Counted from the first letter of the stretch, positions 22,099 to 32,532 are shown. The stretch: 64,000 bases of DNA from Nitrincola sp. A-D6 (GCF_000764495.1 NZ_JRLB01000110.1:1-64000), one strand, 5' to 3'. The notes: generated by a model from the sequence alone, not told the origin. Made by a program: numbers and translations.

Positions 22099-24408
22099 TT
22101 AGCAGGAAGGGGTTTTCTGATCCGGCATAAGCGGCCGTGTCAGACGCGTCAGGCCAAAAGCTTTCAGTGATTGGCGCAACTCTTGATGTATCTCTTCAGC
22201 ATCATGCAACGAGCGCACAGACAACAGCAACTGGCGGGCACGCGCAAAGCTGACACTACGAATAGCAAACTTAATTTTTGGCAGATTGTTGGCATTCACT
22301 GACAGCACATCATAACCCATGGCCATGAGTAACAATGCACCCCCTGGATCAGCCGCTATTTCACCACAAATGGACACATGTTTACGTTCTTTGTGCGCTT
22401 CATGCACAATAAAATCCAGGGCTTTCAGTACAGCCGGGTGATAAGACGCATAAAGTCCAGCAACCCGGGGGTTGTTACGATCGACCGCTAACAAATATTG
22501 TGTCAGATCGTTAGAGCCCACCGAAATAAAATCGACTAAGCGTGCAAAACGACGCGTCTGATACACCGCAGCAGGCACTTCAATCATCACACCAACCGGT
22601 GGTTTGTTGATATGATAACCTTCTTCGCGCAGCTCTTCACATGCCCGATCAATCTGCCGTAGCGCTTCATCCACTTCACTCACACTGGTCACCATAGGCA
22701 ACATAATGCGCAGATTATTCAACCCTTCTGATGCCCTTAGCATTGCCCGAACCTGCACCATAAATATTTCCGGATGATCCAGAGTGACGCGAATTCCGCG
22801 CCAGCCGAGCGAAGGATTTTCTTCTTTAATCGGAAAATATGGCAGTGCTTTATCCCCGCCTATATCGAGTGTGCGCATGGTTACCGGCATAGGTGCAAAC
22901 GCCTGTAACTGGGTACGATAACTTTCCAGCTGCTCCTGCTCACTGGGAAACGAATCACGAATCATGAAAGGAATTTCAGTGCGGTACAAACCGATCCCTT
23001 CCGCCCCCTGTTCCAGTGATCGCGGCACATCAGCTGCAAGACCTGTATTTACCCACAGGGGTAAACGATAGCCATCTTTGGTAATTGCTGGTAAATCCCG
23101 CAGCACTCGCAGCTCATCTTCCACCACTTTTTCATCTACCACGATGCGGCTGAATGCTTGTACCAGTTCAATAGATGGGTTGATATAAATTCGACCACTA
23201 TAGCCGTCAACAATTACCGCCGCGCCATTAAGACGCCGGTAGGGCAGATCCACCACACCCATGACGGTCGGTATCCCCATCGATCGAGCCAGAATCGCCG
23301 CATGTGAGTTACCTGAACCTGTGATAGAGATCAGTCCGGAAAGCTTACCCTCCGGTACCAGGCCCAGCATCGCCGGTGTCAGCTCATCCGCCAGGAGTAC
23401 GGCATTCTCAGGGTATTCCAGATTACGACCATTATTGTCTTCCTGCAGGTGCTGTAAAATCCGCTTACCCAGGTCTTTAATATCCGTAGCACGCTCACTC
23501 AGGTAGGGATCATCCATCGCCGAAAACGCGCGGACATGCTCCAGAATGACTTCACGCAAGGCGCCCTGTGCCCAGCTCCCCTGTTGAATTTTGGCACGCA
23601 TTTCCATTGGCAGGCCGTTATCATCCAACATACGCAGATAAACATCGAAGAGTGCTCGTTCATCCTTGCTGAGTCGTCCAGCCAGATTTTCAGCCACCAG
23701 ACCTATCTCTTTGCGAACGGCAATCAGTGCTTGCTCCAACTGTTCCAGTTCCAGCGCCACATCATCAGATTGCTTATCCGGCACGCTATCCAGATCAGAG
23801 GGCAATGAAGCCACCACTATCTCACCGATTACCACCCCACCAGCGGCAGCCACACCATCGTAGCGCAAATCGTTGCGCAACTGCTTGGCTACGCCTTTTT
23901 CACCGGCCATCTGAATAGCACCGGTAGCGTGTGCATGCGCAATAATACCAGCCAGCTGTGCCGATAGCGTTACCAAAAAGGCTTCTTCACTTTCATCAAA
24001 ACGACGCCGTTCCTGCTGCTGTACCACCAGCACCCCCAATACTTTGCGCTGATGCATAATGGGTACACCCAGGAAGGCGTGAAAAAGCTCTTCACCCGTT
24101 ACATCCAGATAGTGGAAGGCTGGATGGCTTGAGGCATCTTCAAGATTAATAGGTTCAGCACGCTTGGCAACCAAACCAACGATGCCTTCATCCTTTGCCA
24201 GACTGACCTCATCAACCGCGGCGGCATTTAACCCCTTGGTTGCACGCAATACATAGCGCCCACTCTCCTGATTGAACAAGAACACCGAACAGACCTCGGT
24301 TTTCATGGCTTTCTGTACACGCCCCACAGTGATTTGCAGCACGGCATTCAAATCAGGTGCCGTACTGACATCCTGTACTATCTGTCGTAACACCTTAAGA
24401 ATGCTCAT
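22099..24408 (-). CDS. ptsP: Phosphoenolpyruvate phosphotransferase, nitrogen PTS enzyme I
   Basis: The 769-aa enzyme I of the regulatory PTS-Ntr, which passes phosphate from PEP to NPr. An N-terminal GAF domain (about residues 1-165, with EVCSVFLF, GIVGLVAKR and FHAFLGVPI) senses small molecules, glutamine in E. coli. The EI domain carries the phosphorylated histidine in TGSGNSHAAILARSMGIP. The PEP-utilising barrel contains EGIGLYRTEIPFM, FISVGSNDLTQY and the cysteine in SICGEIA. It follows rppH by 31 bp, the same order as in E. coli. Confidence 0.96.
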   Translation of the reverse strand: MSILKVLRQIVQDVSTAPDLNAVLQITVGRVQKAMKTEVCSVFLFNQESGRYVLRATKGLNAAAVDEVSLAKDEGIVGLVAKRAEPINLEDASSHPAFHYLDVTGEELFHAFLGVPIMHQRKVLGVLVVQQQERRRFDESEEAFLVTLSAQLAGIIAHAHATGAIQMAGEKGVAKQLRNDLRYDGVAAAGGVVIGEIVVASLPSDLDSVPDKQSDDVALELEQLEQALIAVRKEIGLVAENLAGRLSKDERALFDVYLRMLDDNGLPMEMRAKIQQGSWAQGALREVILEHVRAFSAMDDPYLSERATDIKDLGKRILQHLQEDNNGRNLEYPENAVLLADELTPAMLGLVPEGKLSGLISITGSGNSHAAILARSMGIPTVMGVVDLPYRRLNGAAVIVDGYSGRIYINPSIELVQAFSRIVVDEKVVEDELRVLRDLPAITKDGYRLPLWVNTGLAADVPRSLEQGAEGIGLYRTEIPFMIRDSFPSEQEQLESYRTQLQAFAPMPVTMRTLDIGGDKALPYFPIKEENPSLGWRGIRVTLDHPEIFMVQVRAMLRASEGLNNLRIMLPMVTSVSEVDEALRQIDRACEELREEGYHINKPPVGVMIEVPAAVYQTRRFARLVDFISVGSNDLTQYLLAVDRNNPRVAGLYASYHPAVLKALDFIVHEAHKERKHVSICGEIAADPGGALLLMAMGYDVLSVNANNLPKIKFAIRSVSFARARQLLLSVRSLHDAEEIHQELRQSLKAFGLTRLTRPLMPDQKTPSC

Positions 24409-24439
24409 ACTTAAACCTACCTGACTGGATCTGAGTTAA

Positions 24440-24925
24440 CTACGGCTGCAATACTTTTGACAGTTTAGGCGATAATTCTTTCATCGCTTTTCGATAGACT
24501 TCACGCTTGAACGAAACCACCTGCCCTAATGGATACCAGTAGCTTACCCACTGCCAACCATCAAACTCAGGTTTTTCGGTCTGATCAATCCTCACCGCAC
24601 TGTCATGACTCAGCATACGCAACAAATACCATTTTTGCTTCTGCCCAACACACATAGGTAGCGAGTTGCGCCTGATCATGCGTCGCGGCAAACGATATCT
24701 CAACCAGCCTCGCGTTACGGCCAAAAGCTCAACATCGGTTGATTGCAGCCCTACTTCTTCTTCTAATTCCCGGTACATCGCCTGTTCGGGTGATTCATCC
24801 TGCTGGATCCCGCCCTGGGGAAACTGCCAGGCATCCTGCCCAACGCGTCTTGCCCAAAGCACCTGCCCCAGCGAGTTCACCAGAATGATACCGACATTTG
24901 GCCGAAACCCCTCTGCATCAATCAC
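24440..24925 (-). CDS. rppH: RNA pyrophosphohydrolase RppH
   Basis: Removes pyrophosphate from the 5' end of mRNAs and so triggers RNase E-dependent decay. The 161-aa protein has the full Nudix box [23 protein letters not shown] (about residues 38-60), with the RELEEEVG core. It begins [17 protein letters not shown], as in E. coli RppH. It is the first gene of the minus-strand block rppH-ptsP-TauE-lgt-thyA and is divergent from a HAD phosphatase gene at 25074. Confidence 0.97.
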   Translation of the reverse strand: MIDAEGFRPNVGIILVNSLGQVLWARRVGQDAWQFPQGGIQQDESPEQAMYRELEEEVGLQSTDVELLAVTRGWLRYRLPRRMIRRNSLPMCVGQKQKWYLLRMLSHDSAVRIDQTEKPEFDGWQWVSYWYPLGQVVSFKREVYRKAMKELSPKLSKVLQP

Positions 24926-25073
24926 AATCTACTACCCGACTCATCATTCTGTTGGCTTTTATTGTTCCACAGTTAGACGCTCGGGCAAATAGCCAGTTTC
25001 GACTGATTGCATCCACAATGGACTTCAGATTAAGCTATCACGCTTTCATTCAGGTTACACAGGAGCATTAGGC

Positions 25074-25726
25074 GTGAGACTGGCGATTTTTGATTTGGAT
25101 AACACTCTGTTGAACGGCGACAGTGATCACGCCTGGGGGGAGTTCCTCTGCGATGAGGGGCTGGTTGACCGCGAGGCTTACCGTGAAGCCAATGATCGCT
25201 TTTACCAGCACTACCAGCAGGGCACACTGGATATTGAAGAGTTTCTTGGCTTTGCACTGCATCCCTTAACCCGCTTTTCCCGCGAACATCTGCAACAACT
25301 ACATGATCGCTTCATGCAAGAGCGCATTGAACCCATGATGTTGCCCGCAGCTAAGGCGCTGCTGGACCAGCATCGCCAGGCGGGCGATTTTTTGCTGATC
25401 ATTACCGCCACCAACAGCTTTATTACCGCCCCTATCGCCAGAAGACTGGGTGTTGATGATCTATTGGCAACCGAGCCCCAAGAAATTAATGGAGAGTACA
25501 CAGGTCATGTTGCAGGCACACCGTGCTTTCGCGAAGGCAAGGTAGTGCGCTTGCAGGCCTGGCTTGAACAAACCTGCAACTCACTCAAGGGGAGTTATTT
25601 TTACAGTGACTCCTGTAACGATCTGCCTTATTGGAAGCCGTAGACCATCCTGTTGCCGTTAACCCAGATGAAACGCTACTGGCCGTTGCCCAAGAGCGCC
25701 ACTGGCCAGTACTGGATCTGCGCTGA
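25074..25726 (+). CDS. HAD-superfamily phosphatase, SerB-like (frame interrupted)
   Basis: A HAD-IB hydrolase related to phosphoserine phosphatase; substrate unknown. Motif I is FDLDNTLLNGDSDH at the N terminus, motif II is ITATNSFIT, and motif III/IV is YFYSDSCNDLP. The gene starts with GTG at 25074, with an AGGAG ribosome site. The frame breaks near 25630: CNDLP is followed by YWKP-stop, while the next frame reads LLEAVDHPVAVNPDETLLAVA to a TGA at 25724-25726. One added base gives about 217 aa, normal for this group. The tail VDHPVAVNPD is typical of these phosphatases. It is divergent from rppH. Confidence 0.88.
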
Positions 25727-25742
25727 TCTCTGCCCCAGGCTA

Positions 25743-26939
25743 TCAGCCTGCAGGCAATACGCGCAAAAAGCAGGCTTTCAGATATTCAGTTTCCGGAATG
25801 GCTGGATGGATCGGATGGTCGGCACCTTGATGCCCTTGGGTAAACAGCTGTGCTGAGCGGTCCAACTCACGCGTGTTACCGCGCAGTATGTCCACCAGGC
25901 TTTCACGCGTCAGATGCATGGAGCAGGAGCCCGCAATCAGCACACCATCACGACCCAGCAACCGCATAGCAAAGTTATTAATTCGGGAATAAGCACGCTC
26001 GCCATTGCGGATGTCCTTACGCTTCTGAATAAACGCCGGGGGATCGGTAATCACAATATCAAAGCGCTCACCTTCAGCAATCAACGCTTTGCAGATATCA
26101 AACGCATCACCACGCAAACCCTTGAAGCGCATTTCACCCGCATTAAGACGCGCATTTTCAGCGGCCACATCCAGTGCTGTCTGTGACGCATCGACACAGA
26201 CCACTTCCGCCGCACCCGCAGCCAGCGCCTGGGCACCCCAGCCACCGACATAACTGAACAGATCCAGCACACGCTTGCCTTTGGCCAGTTGCATCATCCG
26301 CGCACGGTTGTCGCGGTGGTCATAAAACCAACCGGTTTTCTGTCCATCCAGTACTGGAGCTACCAGGTTAACCCCATTTTCAATTAATGGCGCAAACTCC
26401 GGCACTTCGCCCTGCAGCACTTCAACATAACTATCCAGCCCCTCCATCGCCCGCATTTTACCGTCATTGCGAAACAGGATTGCCTGAGGCTGGAACACCT
26501 TATTCATCGCATCAACGATCTCGTCACGCACGGCTTCCATACCCGCCGTAGAGATCTGCACCACAAAGATATCAAAAAACCGGTCAATCACTAATCCCGG
26601 CAAGCCATCTGATTCACCATAAACCAAACGGTAACAAGGCTGTGAAAAATGCATTTCACGTAGTCCAAGCGCGACCTTTAGACGATGCACCAACAGTGAG
26701 CGATCCAGCGGATAACGAATATCACGACTGACTAAGCGACCACAGATCAGGTTTGACGGGTTAAGATAAGCAATACCCAGCGCCTTGCCCTTGGCATCCT
26801 GAACCACGACCTGCTCGCCAGCCTCGTAGTTTTTCAGTGGCGACTGACGGGTGTCAATTTCATTGCTGTATATCCATAAATGGCCGGCTTTGAGACGACG
26901 CTCAGATCCAGCATTTAGGATCACTGACTGAAAGTTCAT
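25743..26939 (-). CDS. rlmI: 23S rRNA (cytosine-1962-C5) methyltransferase
   Basis: An AdoMet-dependent methyltransferase that modifies C1962 of 23S rRNA. The 398-aa protein starts with a PUA RNA-binding domain (about residues 5-80, with RRLKAGHLWIYSNEI). An EEHEC-like domain and then a Rossmann methyltransferase domain follow, with VLDLFSYVGGWGAQALAAGA and the catalytic-loop DPPAF motif. Assignment as RlmI rests on the whole-length match to YccW/RlmI. It is convergent with the HAD gene and lies after gcvH on the same strand, separated by a hairpin. Confidence 0.92.
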   Translation of the reverse strand: MNFQSVILNAGSERRLKAGHLWIYSNEIDTRQSPLKNYEAGEQVVVQDAKGKALGIAYLNPSNLICGRLVSRDIRYPLDRSLLVHRLKVALGLREMHFSQPCYRLVYGESDGLPGLVIDRFFDIFVVQISTAGMEAVRDEIVDAMNKVFQPQAILFRNDGKMRAMEGLDSYVEVLQGEVPEFAPLIENGVNLVAPVLDGQKTGWFYDHRDNRARMMQLAKGKRVLDLFSYVGGWGAQALAAGAAEVVCVDASQTALDVAAENARLNAGEMRFKGLRGDAFDICKALIAEGERFDIVITDPPAFIQKRKDIRNGERAYSRINNFAMRLLGRDGVLIAGSCSMHLTRESLVDILRGNTRELDRSAQLFTQGHQGADHPIHPAIPETEYLKACFLRVLPAG

Positions 26940-26965
26940 TAAAATTACTTATCCAATAATGACGA

Positions 26966-26983
26966 CCCCGGCTGTTGCCGGGG
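26966..26983 (-). terminator. Hairpin between gcvH and rlmI
   Basis: A 7-bp all-GC stem (CCCCGGC/GCCGGGG) with a 4-nt loop lies 31 bp after the gcvH stop codon. The downstream tract (TCGTCATTATT on the minus strand) is only moderately U-rich, so this is a weak or partial terminator. Confidence 0.5.
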
Positions 26984-27013
26984 ATCTGGGTGGGCAAAAA
27001 GCGTTAGAGAGGC

Positions 27014-27406
27014 TCAGCTTTCCGCTTCACAATGCTCAGCATAACCATCGGCATCCAACAGATCGGTCAGCTCTTCAACATCAGTCAAACGCAAGCGTAT
27101 AAACCAGCCATCGCCGTAAGGATCACCATTCACCAGTTCCGGAGCATCCTCAAGATCCTCGTTCACAGCAATCACTTCGCCCGTCAGCGGCGCATACACA
27201 TCCGATGCGGCCTTGACCGATTCCACCACACCAATATCATCACCGGCAGAGACCTGATCACCCACTTCGGGCAGTTCAACAAATACGACATCGCCCAGAA
27301 GTTCCTGGGCATGATCCGTAATACCGATAGTGACGGTGCCGTCACCTTCATTGCGGATCCATTCATGACTGGCAACGTAGCTGAGTTCGTTCGGAATATT
27401 GCTCAT
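27014..27406 (-). CDS. gcvH: Glycine cleavage system H protein
   Basis: The lipoyl carrier that shuttles the aminomethyl group between GcvP, GcvT and Lpd. The 130-aa protein has the lipoylated lysine in [11 protein letters not shown] (Lys65) and the preceding [11 protein letters not shown] turn. The ATG has an AGGA ribosome site. It lies 15 bp after gcvT, so the two are co-transcribed. The glycine decarboxylase gene gcvP is not adjacent and must lie elsewhere if the pathway is complete. Confidence 0.97.
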   Translation of the reverse strand: MSNIPNELSYVASHEWIRNEGDGTVTIGITDHAQELLGDVVFVELPEVGDQVSAGDDIGVVESVKAASDVYAPLTGEVIAVNEDLEDAPELVNGDPYGDGWFIRLRLTDVEELTDLLDADGYAEHCEAES

Positions 27407-27421
27407 GTTTTCCTACCTGTT

Positions 27422-28540
27422 TCAGGAATAAACTTTTTGACCTTGGCGGACAAAAGGCGGCTTGACGACGCGCACTTTGACCCGTTTCCCACGCATATCC
27501 ACCTCGGCTTCACCGGATGCAGCTGCGGGTATTCTTGCTAAAGCTACAGCATAGCCCAGCGTGGGTGAAAAACCACCACTGGTTATACGGCCTTCAGCAT
27601 CAGCATCGGTAATCACCGACTGACCATTACGTAATACACCCTTGCCCTGTTCCAGCGCCAGACCAACCAACTTAGTGGCTGGGCCTGCTGCACGTTCTGC
27701 AGCCAAGGGATCACGACCAACAAACCAACGCTCTTCAGGTTCCCAGGCGACGACCCACCCCATATTGGAAACCAGCGGACTGACATGTTCATCCATATCC
27801 TGGCCATACAGATTCATGCCCGCCTCAAGGCGCAAAGTGTCGCGCGCCCCCAGACCACAGGGAAACACACCGACTTTAGCCAAAGCTTGCCAAAAGACTT
27901 CAGCCTCTTCCTCAGGCAACATGATCTCCAGGCCATCCTCGCCGGTATAACCCGTACGGGCAATAAACCAACCTTCCGATTCCTGCCCCTGAAACACCTT
28001 CAGGCCATCAATCAGGCTTTTACGAAACTCACTGACAACCGCTTTAACCTGCGATAAGGCTTGCGGCCCCTGAATAGCGATCATCGCCAGATCCGGTTGT
28101 TCCGAAAGTGCCACATCCATTTTCATTACCTGATCGGACATCCAGCGCAGATCTTTTTCACGGGTTGCGCAGTTGACCACAACCCGAAACCACTCGCCAG
28201 ACACGCCCGGATCGGTCATCAAATACACAATCAGATCATCAATAACACCACCCTGCTCATTCAGCATAGCACTGTAGAGTGCCTTGCCCTTGTGCATCAG
28301 CCGGGCAACGTCATTGGTGAGCAGGCGGCGCAAGTAATCCCGCGCATCCGATCCGGTGATATCAACCACCGTCATGTGCGAGACATCAAACATACCGGAT
28401 TCACGGCGCACCCGATGGTGTTCTTCAACCTGGGAGCCGTAGTGCAGGGGCATATCCCATCCGCCAAAGTCGACAATTTTGGCGCCCATGGCGAGGTGTT
28501 GATTATAAAGAACGGTTCTATTACCCATTGGAAAGCTCAT
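27422..28540 (-). CDS. gcvT: Aminomethyltransferase (glycine cleavage T protein)
   Basis: Transfers the glycine-derived methylene group from the H protein to tetrahydrofolate, releasing ammonia. The 372-aa protein has the folate-binding [10 protein letters not shown] region, NCATREKDL, and the C-terminal barrel with [18 protein letters not shown]. Length is normal. The frame has ATGs at 28540 and 28528 ([15 protein letters not shown]); neither has a good ribosome site. The homologous core starts near the second. A leader hairpin lies at 28549-28586. It is 106 bp after ubiI on the same strand. Confidence 0.95.
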   Translation of the reverse strand: MSFPMGNRTVLYNQHLAMGAKIVDFGGWDMPLHYGSQVEEHHRVRRESGMFDVSHMTVVDITGSDARDYLRRLLTNDVARLMHKGKALYSAMLNEQGGVIDDLIVYLMTDPGVSGEWFRVVVNCATREKDLRWMSDQVMKMDVALSEQPDLAMIAIQGPQALSQVKAVVSEFRKSLIDGLKVFQGQESEGWFIARTGYTGEDGLEIMLPEEEAEVFWQALAKVGVFPCGLGARDTLRLEAGMNLYGQDMDEHVSPLVSNMGWVVAWEPEERWFVGRDPLAAERAAGPATKLVGLALEQGKGVLRNGQSVITDADAEGRITSGGFSPTLGYAVALARIPAAASGEAEVDMRGKRVKVRVVKPPFVRQGQKVYS

Positions 28541-28548
28541 CTATACAA

Positions 28549-28586
28549 CATTCAGCAGGCGAAACAGAGACACAAACGCCTGAATG
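28549..28586 (-). other. Hairpin in the gcvT leader
   Basis: CATTCAGGCG and CGCCTG-CTGAATG form an inverted repeat around a 15-nt loop, ending 8 bases before the gcvT ATG. It lacks a following U-tract, so it is not an intrinsic terminator. The tandem GG-rich cores of a glycine riboswitch are not visible here. It could influence gcvT translation; that is inference. Confidence 0.4.
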
Positions 28587-28646
28587 CAAAAAAAGGGAAC
28601 CTAATGTAGCGACAAACTCTGATCAGTTCAATGCCTGTCTGATCCT

Positions 28647-29921
28647 TTACGCAGCAGAATTATCACGTCGGGCCATACGCGGCAGATCAGAATCCAATCC
28701 CATCGCCATACTTGCCAGATGATTTTTCAACGGCGACAAGTGATTAACCAGATTCATACCACTGCCACGCAACAAACGAATCGGCGCAGGTCGCTCACCA
28801 AATAAGCGCCGAAACATCTCCATGGTGGCGGACATGCGCAAATTATCACTGCGACGCATACGTTGATAGCGGCGCAACACACTCAGATGACCCAGTGTTT
28901 CACCCTGAGCATGAGCATCGATAAGCACTTCAGCCAGCGCCGCCACATCGAGAAAGCCCAGATTGACACCCTGCCCTGCCAGCGGATGAATGGTATGTGC
29001 CGCATCACCAGCCAACACCACACCCGGCACAACATAACTATGCGCATGACGCTGGCGTAAGTTGATCGCCTGACGCGGATCAGCCGCAAGCACACGACCC
29101 AGGCAGGTATCAGAAGCCCGACTCAATGCATCACAAAACGCTTCATCGTCCAGTGCCAGCAGAGCGCGCGCATGCGCAGGTGACGTTGACCAGACAATCG
29201 ACACACGGTCAGGCGTTTCTGATGCCAACGGCAGGAAGGCCAGCGGCCCATCCTCTGTAAAGCGCTGCCAGCACTGCCACTGGTGTGAAGCTTCGGTGGT
29301 GACGCTAGTGACCAGTGCGTGATGACCATAATCCCAAGCCGTTGCGGGGATACCGGCCAGTTGACGAGTAAGTGACTCTGCTCCATCAGCCCCTATTAAC
29401 AAGGGCGCATAAAGTGGCTCACCCTGGCTTAGCGTCAACCAGCGACCTCCCAGAGCATCTGGAGCCGACAGGGCTGTCATCTGCACAGCATTACGCACTT
29501 CAATACCTGGCTGCATCAATAAACACTGGTACAGTGCGGCCAGCGTCACCCGGTTCTCAACAATGTGTCCCAAATAAGGTTCATGCAGATCAGCAGCACT
29601 GAAATGAATATGTCCGCGACCCAAACCATCCCACACTTCCATCCCTTGGTACGCGGCTGCCCTTGTCGCTTCGATGACTGGCCAGGCACCGATATAGGAC
29701 AGCAGCGCCTGGGATGCCAGAGTCAGCGCACTGACTCTGGCATCATAGCCCTGTGACTGTAACTCAGGAAGCTCATCCAGCAGTTGTTGTGGGGCTTCAG
29801 TACGTGGTTCAAGCACAACAACACGCATACCAGCTTGCGCCAGCAGGCACGCCAGAGCGGCACCGACCATCCCCGCTCCGTTAATTACTACATCGACACT
29901 ATTATCTTCAGGCTGCTGCAT
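28647..29921 (-). CDS. ubiI: Ubiquinone-pathway FAD monooxygenase, UbiI/VisC type
   Basis: A flavin hydroxylase of the UbiH/UbiF/VisC family, probably the C5-hydroxylase of ubiquinone synthesis. The chosen start is the ATG at 29921, which has a GAGGA ribosome site and leaves 424 aa; an extended frame would run 76 bases into ubiH. The N-terminal FAD motif is VINGAGMVGAALACLLAQAG, followed by the family DG motif LIGADGAES and the C-terminal VLAGDAAHTIHPLAGQGVN. It follows ubiH by 11 bp. UbiI versus UbiF is decided only by position: the pepP-ubiH-ubiI order is that of E. coli. Confidence 0.88.
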   Translation of the reverse strand: MQQPEDNSVDVVINGAGMVGAALACLLAQAGMRVVVLEPRTEAPQQLLDELPELQSQGYDARVSALTLASQALLSYIGAWPVIEATRAAAYQGMEVWDGLGRGHIHFSAADLHEPYLGHIVENRVTLAALYQCLLMQPGIEVRNAVQMTALSAPDALGGRWLTLSQGEPLYAPLLIGADGAESLTRQLAGIPATAWDYGHHALVTSVTTEASHQWQCWQRFTEDGPLAFLPLASETPDRVSIVWSTSPAHARALLALDDEAFCDALSRASDTCLGRVLAADPRQAINLRQRHAHSYVVPGVVLAGDAAHTIHPLAGQGVNLGFLDVAALAEVLIDAHAQGETLGHLSVLRRYQRMRRSDNLRMSATMEMFRRLFGERPAPIRLLRGSGMNLVNHLSPLKNHLASMAMGLDSDLPRMARRDNSAA

Positions 29922-29932
29922 CAAAGAATCCT

Positions 29933-31183
29933 CTATCGGGGCAACTGCAGAGCTGGCGAATCCAGCCCCATAGCCGTGCGCGCAAACAGGGTTTTGCCCA
30001 GCGGACAAACATCCAGCAACTGCAACCCCATTGAACGACCCAGACTTAATAACGGGTTAGGATTGGAAAACAAGCGCATGGTTTTATCACTGAAGCCAAT
30101 GGTACGTAACTGATCAGCCTTACGCCGCTGCTCGTATAATTGTAAGCGTGCAAGATCCCCAAGGGACACACCCATCTGCCGTGAGGCAATCAGGTTCTCA
30201 GCCAGATCCGTAACGCCACGTAACGCCAGGTTATAGCCCTGCCCGGCAATCGGATGCAAAGCGTGTGCGGCATTACCCAGCACCACTAGCCCTGCACGCA
30301 CTTGCTCCTGGGCCAGCGTCAACTTCAGGGGATAATGGTAGCGTTCACCAACCCGCACAAAACGACCGGCACGGTAACCAAATACCTGCTGCAACTGCTG
30401 TAAAAAGGCCGCATCACTCAGCGCCAGCACGCGCGCGACCTCATCGTCCGGCAAGGTCCAAACCAAACCGCAGCGATACTCTCCATCCAGTGTTTCACCG
30501 GGTAACAATGCCATAGGACCAGAATCAGTGAAACGCTCATAAGCAATGTGTTGGTGGGGTTGGTCGAGGCTGATATTGGCGACCAGGGCATGCTGGCCAT
30601 AGCTATGTTCATCGCAGGATATACCCAGCGCTTCTCGCAAGCCTGAACGTCCACCATCAGCAATTACGGCAAGCTCCGTTTGCAGCTCCAACGGCCCATC
30701 AGGGGTCTTCACACTCAACAGACTGTAATCTTCACAGGGTGTGAACGACTGAATCTCAGCCGGACAGATAAAATCAAGACAGCCTGAGTCATCCTGGCGA
30801 ATATGATCCAGCAACACCTGGCCCAACCAGTGATTCTCAACCACATAGCCCAGAGCGGCGACCTTCTCATCAACCGCATGCAGACGCGTAACACCAAAGC
30901 GCCCACGATCAGAAACATGAATATGCTCAATCGGTGTCAGGTGTTCACGCAATCGCTGCCATACACCGGTGGCCTGATAAAAGGAACGCGCACCATAAGC
31001 CAAAGCGGTGGAGCGTGCATCGTAACTGGGCTGGAAACGGTTTTCACCCGGTGGAGGCAAGGGCTGCAATTCAACCAGGGCGATTTTAAGTTGCAACGCC
31101 TGAGCTACCGGCAACAAGGCACAAGCCAGACTCGCTCCCACCATACCACCACCCGCAATCACCAGATCATAGTGTTTTCTCAT
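29933..31183 (-). CDS. ubiH: 2-octaprenyl-6-methoxyphenol hydroxylase
   Basis: FAD-dependent hydroxylase of ubiquinone synthesis (C1 position in E. coli). The 416-aa protein has LVIAGGGMVGASLACALLP at the N terminus, the second FAD motif VIADGGRSGLREALG and LVVLGNAAHALHPIAGQGYNLALRG. It is a paralogue of the next gene, ubiI. Its ATG overlaps the end of pepP by 4 bases, so pepP-ubiH-ubiI form one unit, as in E. coli (ygfB-pepP-ubiH-ubiI). Confidence 0.94.
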   Translation of the reverse strand: MRKHYDLVIAGGGMVGASLACALLPVAQALQLKIALVELQPLPPPGENRFQPSYDARSTALAYGARSFYQATGVWQRLREHLTPIEHIHVSDRGRFGVTRLHAVDEKVAALGYVVENHWLGQVLLDHIRQDDSGCLDFICPAEIQSFTPCEDYSLLSVKTPDGPLELQTELAVIADGGRSGLREALGISCDEHSYGQHALVANISLDQPHQHIAYERFTDSGPMALLPGETLDGEYRCGLVWTLPDDEVARVLALSDAAFLQQLQQVFGYRAGRFVRVGERYHYPLKLTLAQEQVRAGLVVLGNAAHALHPIAGQGYNLALRGVTDLAENLIASRQMGVSLGDLARLQLYEQRRKADQLRTIGFSDKTMRLFSNPNPLLSLGRSMGLQLLDVCPLGKTLFARTAMGLDSPALQLPR

Positions 31184-32505
31184 TCACCGTCTCCACGGCG
31201 CATCAGCGCCTCAATCCCGGCTATTGATTTGGGCACTCCGGCAGTCAGCACCAGATGCCCGGATTCAGTTACCACCACATCATCTTCAATACGTATGCCT
31301 ATACCACGCCAGCAGGAATCAACCTCTTGATTGTCAGGAGCAATATACAATCCAGGTTCCACAGTCATGACCATACCCGGCTGCAAAGGCCGCCAGGCAT
31401 CGGCATCTTTGTAGCGCCCGACATCGTGCACATCCATACCCAGCCAATGGCCGATACGATGCATATAAAAAGGTTTGTAAGCTTCAGACTTAATCAGAGC
31501 GTCTAGCTCACCTTGTAACAAGCCCAGCTGCAGCAACCCCTGAGTCAGCAGCCGCACCGACAACTCATGAATATCACCCCAGGGCACACCTGGACGGATA
31601 GCATCAATACAAGCTTCCTGTGTATCCAGCACCAACTGATACAGCAGTTTCTGTGCCTCACTAAAATGTCCATTTACCGGAAAGGTCCGGGTGATATCAC
31701 TGGCATAATTATCCAGCTCACAACCCGCATCGATTAATACCAGATCGCCATCCTTTAGCACGGCATTATTATCAATATAGTGCAGAATACAGGCATTAAC
31801 ACCGCCACCCACAATCGGGGAATAAGCCTGAAAGCGCGCACCTGCCATAGCACAATGCTGCTGAATGATAGCCTCTAACTGATACTCCATCATTCCGGGG
31901 CAGCATAGCTGCATTGCGCGACAATGGGCTTGAGCCGACAGCTCTGCCGCTTGCTGCATCACCTGTAACTCGGCCTCTGATTTGAATAAGCGCAACTCAT
32001 GCAGCCACTTATCCAACACCAGAGTTTGCTCCGGCAGACTGAACCCCAACCTGACCTTGGCACGCAACGTATTCAGCCAGCTCGCCACTTTTGCATCCAA
32101 CCCGGCATCACTGCCCTGAGCATAGCATAGCGCCGCCTTGCCATTGATCAATGCCGGCATCTGCTCATCCAGCTGATCCAGGTTAAATGCCTGATCCATA
32201 CCAAAATCATGAATACAGCCTTCGGGGCCAGCACGGTAGCCGGTCCATATCTCCATGGTGGCATCACGCGGCGGGCAAAATAAAATCGACTCACCCTCTG
32301 AGCCACCCGGCATCAACACTAACAAAGCATCCGGTTCATTAAATCCGGTAAGGTAATAAAAGTCGCTATCCTGTCGAAAAGCATACTCCGCATCCCGATT
32401 GCGGGTTTTCATGCTTGCTGCGGGCACCAGGGCAATGCTGTTTTCGGGCAACTGCCGCAGCAGTTGTTTGCGGCGCTGACGAAACTCATCTATGCAAATT
32501 TTCAT
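31180..32505 (-). CDS. pepP: Xaa-Pro aminopeptidase P
   Basis: A dinuclear-metal peptidase that removes an N-terminal residue before proline. The 441-aa protein has the N-terminal creatinase-like domain (FRQRRKQLL to about residue 170) and the pita-bread catalytic domain. Metal ligands are visible in LIDAGCELDNYASDITRTFP (two Asp), HRIGHWLGMDVHD (His), TVEPGLYI (Glu) and GIRIEDDVVV (Glu). The ATG has an AGTAGG ribosome site. It lies 27 bp after ygfB and overlaps ubiH. Confidence 0.96.
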   Translation of the reverse strand: MKICIDEFRQRRKQLLRQLPENSIALVPAASMKTRNRDAEYAFRQDSDFYYLTGFNEPDALLVLMPGGSEGESILFCPPRDATMEIWTGYRAGPEGCIHDFGMDQAFNLDQLDEQMPALINGKAALCYAQGSDAGLDAKVASWLNTLRAKVRLGFSLPEQTLVLDKWLHELRLFKSEAELQVMQQAAELSAQAHCRAMQLCCPGMMEYQLEAIIQQHCAMAGARFQAYSPIVGGGVNACILHYIDNNAVLKDGDLVLIDAGCELDNYASDITRTFPVNGHFSEAQKLLYQLVLDTQEACIDAIRPGVPWGDIHELSVRLLTQGLLQLGLLQGELDALIKSEAYKPFYMHRIGHWLGMDVHDVGRYKDADAWRPLQPGMVMTVEPGLYIAPDNQEVDSCWRGIGIRIEDDVVVTESGHLVLTAGVPKSIAGIEALMRRGDGE

Positions 32506-32532
32506 TATTACCTACTCACACTCGGGTGATAC

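Noticed and set aside
28541-28646. Possible glycine riboswitch upstream of gcvT
   Set aside because: Only one hairpin is visible; the tandem GG-containing aptamer cores are absent and the gap is too short for a full two-aptamer switch.
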